Under the pieces are notes generated by a model. That model did not search any database. It had not been told where the DNA came from and was given only the letters and a program-made list of their open reading frames with translations. DNA of 64,000 nt, from assembly GCA_016165875.1 (NCBI GenBank), contig JABBOT010000013.1, forward strand, positions 12,993,435 through 13,057,434, given 5' to 3'. Below, piece after piece: positions 58,318-64,000 of this stretch (position 1 is the stretch's first letter; each line of letters opens with the position of its first letter). The stretch is from Acanthopleura granulata. Taxonomy: Eukaryota > Mollusca > Polyplacophora > Chitonida > Chitonidae. Position numbers and translations under genes: made by a program.

Positions 58318-58580
58318 GTATTATACGGCGTACTCAGCAATATTTCACTCAATATTCTTGAGTTGGGCGTAAAACACCACACAAATAAATAAATAATTAA
58401 ATAAATAAATAAATATTTCACTTACACACGAAGGCCAGCATTAAATAATTGTAGAAAGAAACTGGACATAGTCCAGAGGAAACCCATGGTCATCCGCAGG
58501 ATGCTGGCAAATTTTATTGCTTCTGACTGGAGTGGAAATAGGCCTACGTCGGCCAGAGCTGGACGTTAACTCACAGCATT
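58318..58580 (-). repeat. SINE family 1 with a folded-back tail
   Basis: The complement of the tail (TACGGCGTACTCAGCAATAT) is followed by a plus-strand tail (ATATTCTTGAGTTGGGCGTA then AAACACCACACAAATAAATA), then the rest of a minus-strand copy to about 58580. Two tails meet head to head inside one element. Confidence 0.75.
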
Positions 58581-59932
58581 TACAGCGAAAAGAGGCTACT
58601 GGATTTTTGTGAAATATGAATATTTATCATGACTGAAAATCTGGAGACTCTTAAAAGTAAATGCAAGATAAAGTTTTGCTATAAAGCTAAGATTTGGCCA
58701 TTCAAAACTTCTGGAATTTGATATTATTATCTTTCCATGTATTGCTATTATTATTCTTAGAGGAAGGGGGGGGCGGTGAAACACACAGATGCTGCATCCA
58801 TTATTATACTTGTTCATATAGCTTAGCCCATCTGTGATCCCCAAATGATCCTCTTCAGTCTCCACTGGCTTAATATTTCTCACATCTGCCAATCAAGAAT
58901 CTCTCCCTTTTAAGCCATACAATTTTGTAATGGTTTATTATTTTAAGGGGCAGTTTTGTGGATATAAATTCACATAATTTGTCAGTGCTTAAGTCTTTTA
59001 AGTTGTCCGATACCTACATGACACGGACGAATTTTCGTTTTGTTTATTCCATTTCCAACATTTTTGTCCTGTTTTGAACTTTGGCAGTTGACCTGACATT
59101 CCAAATGCATATGCACGTTTGGTATACTGTAAATTGAAACTTAATATACAGTCAGTAACTTTTCTTGGTGAAACCAAATTTTGATGTGTTTCGCCAAATT
59201 CTGAAAAAATATGTCTTTTTTGTTCTGGTATAGATTTGACCCAGCTATTCTGTCAGCTCAGAAAAACGTGTCTTACTTTCACAATTTAATCCTTCTAGAA
59301 TGCTTGTTTTTAGAAGTTTATAAAAGCCCAATGTTGAAGTCAGCTCAAACATGCCCATATGTACAATTCACTTAAGCACCCGAATCCAAGATATGGCCAC
59401 ATGAAAGTGAGTTCTAAACAAAACTTCCGTTTTAAGACCATCGTATGTTTTGTGATCCTGCAGTTGCACTACGCAATAACCCTTTAAACCGACCAGGTTC
59501 TAGTTTTTTCTTATGGCAACTGCGCAGTGATATGTGCGTCTGTATACAAAGGTCCTCCCCCTCCCATCGTAAGCCTCCTAAATTGGCCCGCATGTCTTCG
59601 CAGATTGACGTGATAACTAACCACACATAAAGTGAAGGAAAACTAAAAAAAGAAAATAAAGTAACGTTTACCAGACATGCAGACAGCTATGCGTTAAAAT
59701 AGTTTTCATTTACTCTTTATTTTTTTCATTTCTTAACAGAGTTAAATGCATTAATTTTTTTTTTGTACTCTATGGTGAACTGCATGAACCATATAGCCCA
59801 TATAACGTCACGTGAAGTTTCCCCACTGTCAACACAAGACAAACAGCTATGCGTAAACATTTATTTTTCACTTTTACAATTTTAAGAGAGTTAAAATTCA
59901 TTAAAAATGTTTGGATTCTAAGGCGGACTATA
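58581..59932. other. No gene recognised
   Basis: Short open frames only. Confidence 0.4.
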
Positions 59933-60165
59933 CACTGAGAGAAAAGTTTGTGTCAACAAACTTTTCCATTTCGGCTAATAAAACGGAGAAAATTGAGTCA
60001 TACGACCAGATCGGCTGGCTTACTGAAACTCATAAATGGTCGACGAGTCCTTTGATATGTCTTGTAAGTCACCGATATCATCAGATGAGTCTTTCATGAC
60101 TTGAATTAGCTGTACTGACAAAACTCAGATTGTTTAATGCGTTGACCAAAGCTTTTCTCTCAGTG
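59933..60165. mobile_element. Tc1/mariner-like MITE, 233 bp, with TA target duplication
   Basis: Begins CACTGAGAGAAAAGTTTGTG and ends AAAGCTTTTCTCTCAGTG, inverted repeats of about 30 bp. TA flanks both ends (59931-59932 and 60166-60167). Its termini differ from those of the 48479 element, so it is a separate family. Non-coding. Confidence 0.9.
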
Positions 60166-60167
60166 TA

Positions 60168-62267
60168 TTAACCGTATCGCCCTTGTTCGGGTATTCTTGC
60201 GTCACGAAGTTACTCCACTCCCAACATATCTTTTTCATTTTTATTACTTGGGTATGATAATAAATATCCTCATCACTCATAGTGCGGTCCATAACGCACA
60301 CCCTCGAATTCGGATATTGAACATCGGCGTCGAAACCGACATTCGTATATCAGCCGTCAACAAAAATGGGCGTTCAGGGTCAATAATCACAAGACCAGTT
60401 TCCAAGACGACATACAACAATCCACCAAAGAACTAAGAAAGTATATAAAATATTTTTTAAAACTGGATACAGTCTCAAACATCATTAACAAATCAGTAAA
60501 AGTATTTACTATTACAATATAATTTTCAGTAGTTTATCTGGCGATGTTCACTTCACTATTAACCTGCCTGTTCCTTTCGGCATTCCTTTTTTTTGTTGTT
60601 GTTTTACTGCTGTTGTTTTGTTTTGTTTTGTTTATTGTTAACAGTCCCTGATACATTTTCAGTTTACACATATATCCCCCCTCGGGTTCACCCAATGTAC
60701 GAGCCCAGTGTACGAGCCGCTGCAGATCAACATTTTGTGTGTCAAGTAACATTTATGATTTTACAGACGCCTTGCAGGTATTGCATACATGCTCTAAGCC
60801 ATGAAAAAAAGTAAACGATATTCTATAAAAATGAATCATAAATATCAATATCAAGTGTTTTAGTTAGATATACACCTCATCAATATCACTGGCTACGTTG
60901 TCAGATGTCTTTTGCCGGAACTCTACCCAGCCTGGTCAGCCAGGTCCCAGGCTCGAACCCAGGTTCCGCTGGTCTGGTTGCGGTTTTCAGCCAGTAAACT
61001 TTAGTGAAGTTCAACAGGTTTGGAAACCGAGCTCTAGAACCCATCTGTCTAAATTTGAAATGTGCTACAAACGATTTTTTGTATTACACCATATATAAAT
61101 TACAAGTCGGGAAAATTCAGCAAGTGCCCTATGCGTAAAGACATATATTTCTAACCTGTACACCCTGCTGTCACATCAGGTGAAATAGTTTTGATTATGT
61201 TAATGAATAGCCCATCAAAATTTAACTATATCAAAATTTGACTGAACTAAATATAGACCAGAATAACCAGTAATTTTCATTGCCGTTATTAGACTCTATA
61301 CCAGTGTTGATATAGGAAATCTTGTTCATTTATAATTCATACGTAAAAGACCACAACATGGAGAGTGAAATCAATAACAAAACAAGAGTGTAGTATACGT
61401 CAAATTGTTAAAAGCAATCGGTGAGACTTGGTCTCTGGTCAGTTTATCCCATATTTTGCTTTCATGTAAACATTTTTAATGCTTAAATCATGCAGGAACA
61501 ACTTACACACCCACTAGCACCGTGGCGGAAGCAAAATGAGGTTTTTCAAAAATCCATGTTGTTGAATACAATTTATTAGACGTCGCTGGTCTTGAATTAC
61601 TCAAAATGCGGTGTTGTAACATTTAGTCAACAATCACACGAAACCAATGCAAATGGAGTCAGCCTAGGGGATGCATCGTCCACCACGTAGGAGAATCCTG
61701 GTTATCTTAAGTCCGTAATTATGCAATCACTTAATTACGCATGCTTTCATTCTACATTGCATCCACTCCGAGAAACTCCCTGTTGACAGCCAAGATACTT
61801 TCCACTCTAATAATCCAAGGACAAATAAAAACTCAAGTGCTTGAAACGATGATACATTGGAAGACTTGGCTTATATGTGTGTAATCAATAAAAGATAGTG
61901 CAGTCTAGTCGGGCTGATGAGATTAAGTGTTATGAACGTAACTCCGCATAACACATCTTATCTTCCCTTCCAGGGAAAACCATTGAATGGCAGGCCTTTT
62001 CGTATTCAATTGTTTTAGCATGCCAGCTCTTAGATAATTTAACTGGCAACACAATAAGATCTGTTAAGTTGATATCGTTGTCTTCCAACGGTAAATATGT
62101 ATATATGACATCAGGTACAAGCATTTCAACAAAATGGTTGACTTTTGTTTAGTCCATTATGCTGTACAAATCAAACGCCACACATATAATTATATGTTAG
62201 TACTGCACTCATTTCGCATTACTATCGTTATAATGTTAAGTATGACAGAGTTGTATGTATGTGTATA
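60168..62267. other. No gene recognised
   Basis: Short open frames only; a T/G-rich run near 60590-60640. Confidence 0.4.
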
Positions 62268-62592
62268 TGCAGTGGTTTTACGTCGTACTCAACAACGTCG
62301 GAGAGTCCTTAGAATGTTTATATGCTGTGTCACCTTATGGCAGTTCGAGTCCATGCCGCCAAATGCCGCCGCCACTGGAACATCATGCAGAAAATGCCAG
62401 ACATGACACCCCGCCAAATTATACCGATTAGTTAAATTATACCGGTACCGGGCCGACCAGTCCTGTTCCCTTGCTCTAACCTCTCAGTGCTGAGCGCCAA
62501 GAGAGGCAGCAACAAGTACCAAGTTTAAAGTCTTTGGTATCACCCGATCTCGAGGCGGACGCTTTAACCACTAGGCCACCCAGGTGGTCGAC
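62268..62592 (-). repeat. SINE family 2, near full length
   Basis: The complement has the tRNA-like head CACCTGGGTGGCCTAGTGGT and AAGCGTCCGCCTCGAGATCG. The left end has GTGGTTTTACGTCGTACTCA, a tail motif shared with family 1. Confidence 0.75.
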
Positions 62593-62895
62593 AGAATACT
62601 TAAAATGCAGTGTAATTTATTACCCCAAAATGTCAATACATTACACATGTACGCTAATCCGTTTCACATGATGACCAATATACCAAATGAGCAAAGCATA
62701 TACGTCAATCCTTCACTCCTTTCACTCTACTTATGTCAAATTTCGACAGATTTTCTTCCACCTTTAGTAGTTCTTTACGCTTCACTATACACGTGCTATT
62801 CTGAAAACACACTTATATCAAGTCATCCTATTACCTCAATATTTCAACACGTTTCACAAAATTTGTCCCTTGTATTCTTCAAATCCAGACTACTA

Positions 62896-63012
62896 CCCTT
62901 AACATAAGGCGGTTGAGGCTTTGCAGCTGCCCTTAATATAAGGCGGTTGAGGCTTTGCAGCTGCCCTTAATATAAGGCGGTTGAGGCTTTGCCGTTGCCC
63001 TTAATATAAGGT
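62896..63012 (+). repeat. 34-bp minisatellite, about 3.4 copies
   Basis: CCCTTAATATAAGGCGGTTG plus AGGCTTTGCAGCTG begins at 62896, 62930, 62964 and 62998. Confidence 0.94.
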
Positions 63013-63485
63013 TTTGGCGAATGGAAATCTCAACGTCCTATACTGAACAGCCTATTAAAACAAACTTAATGAGGAGAATCTGCTAAGCACCAAGCTGTTG
63101 CTTGTATTCTTCAAGATTCGCCTGCCTGGGAACTCAAAAGGAAATATCGGATACATTCGTACTTGTATCCGAATATATTTGTCTTCACTTCTCACCACTA
63201 AAGTACCACACTGGTCAGAATGCAAAATGCGTGGAAATATTACAATGATATGAAAGAAACCCTACAGTGTAAGCCTAACACCATGTTTCAAAAGGATTTT
63301 GATGAATAACACTATTTAACTCATATAAATGAAGATTCCTTGAAAAACAAAATCTTCGGCTGTGTTCGTAAAATTTTCCTGATGTGACGTGATAAAATTC
63401 CATGTATGAGGTCGAATTAGGAGGATGTGACGTTGACTAAGGCATTTATGCTGGGATGACATCAAGAGCGTTTGAAAGGGCAGCG

Positions 63486-63487
<2 letters not shown>

Positions 63488-63536
<49 letters not shown>
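63488..63536. repeat. (TA)n microsatellite
   Basis: A pure run of about 24 TA units. Confidence 0.96.
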
Positions 63537-63537
<1 letters not shown>

Positions 63538-63840
63538 ATGACTTCATGTGTTCGTGGCTGACGTCACGCCAGACAAAGTGGAAACACAGAAATATTTTGT
63601 TTCCGTATACTCTTACGAAACGTACAATGTCGGTTTTAATTGCAATATTTTCACAATTTATGAAAGCAATTCAGACTATCCCAGTCTTTATCAATTAACC
63701 TTGCTCTTAAGACCAAAGTAGCTCTTTAAAGTTCGACATTTACACGCATTGCCACATTTAGCCGTAGAACTGAAAAAAAAGAATTACATGTGGCACGGCA
63801 TTTTCCATTATATAAAAGATATGTGCAGATCTATATTCCA

Positions 63841-64000
63841 CAGTCAATTTGTTCTTGAGATGTGACACATGATACTAAAGGTAATAAACATGTCACAAAT
63901 TATCTGACAGTGAATCGGCTCTTGTGATATCTTATATGATATTACAAGAAATAAATCTGTCACAAAATGTCGGACAGCCAATCTGTTTTTGTGATGTGAT
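63841..64000 (+). repeat. 67-bp satellite, runs off the window end
   Basis: Units begin CAGTCAATTTGTTCTTGAGA at 63841, CAGTGAATCGGCTCTTGTGA at 63908 and CAGCCAATCTGTTTTTGTGA at 63975. More copies are likely beyond the edge. Confidence 0.85.

Noticed and set aside
1..64000. Transposase or reverse transcriptase genes
   Set aside because: None of the open frames shows an RT (YxDD) or DDE-type signature; all mobile elements seen are non-autonomous.

Overview
The window is animal nuclear DNA. It is AT-rich and gene-poor, with genes split into short exons by GT-AG introns, and it is dense in tRNA-derived SINEs, MITEs and minisatellites. The SINE type and the two protein families fit a lophotrochozoan, most likely a mollusc. 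No species can be named from the sequence. Nothing prokaryotic or viral was recognised.

Two genes can be reconstructed. (1) A complete SLC1-family (excitatory amino acid transporter-like) gene lies on the + strand at 5441-14970. It has 11 coding exons whose phases join without error into a 484-residue protein. The fold and exon order are those of an SLC1 transporter, but several residues that bind sodium in the family are replaced. (2) The 3' part of a classical aquaporin lies on the - strand, 28948 down to 23500. It has five exons encoding 248 residues from the second membrane helix to the stop. The exon or exons for the N-terminus and TM1 were not found. The two genes are convergent, with their 3' ends about 8.5 kb apart.

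Layout: 1-785 is flank with a small tandem duplication. 786-3772 is a 30-bp satellite of about 100 copies with nested higher-order structure, which produces very long spurious ORFs in several frames. 3773-5440 is the SLC1 upstream flank. 5441-14970 is the SLC1 gene; three of its ten introns begin with a tandem or low-complexity array right at the 5' splice site. In introns 9 and 10 the repeat unit includes the end of the exon and the donor site. 14971 to about 16370 is the probable 3' UTR, with a long inverted repeat. 16500-23450 is intergenic, with SINEs and minisatellites. 23500-28948 is the aquaporin. 28949-64000 has no recognisable gene: it holds SINEs, two precise Tc1/mariner-like MITEs (48479-48712 and 59933-60165), inverted-repeat elements and satellites, and may partly be a long 5' intron of the aquaporin.

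Both genes encode membrane transport proteins (solute and water), but nothing here shows that they work together. The findings most worth a second look are the altered ion-binding residues of the SLC1 protein and the tandem decoy splice donors in its introns.
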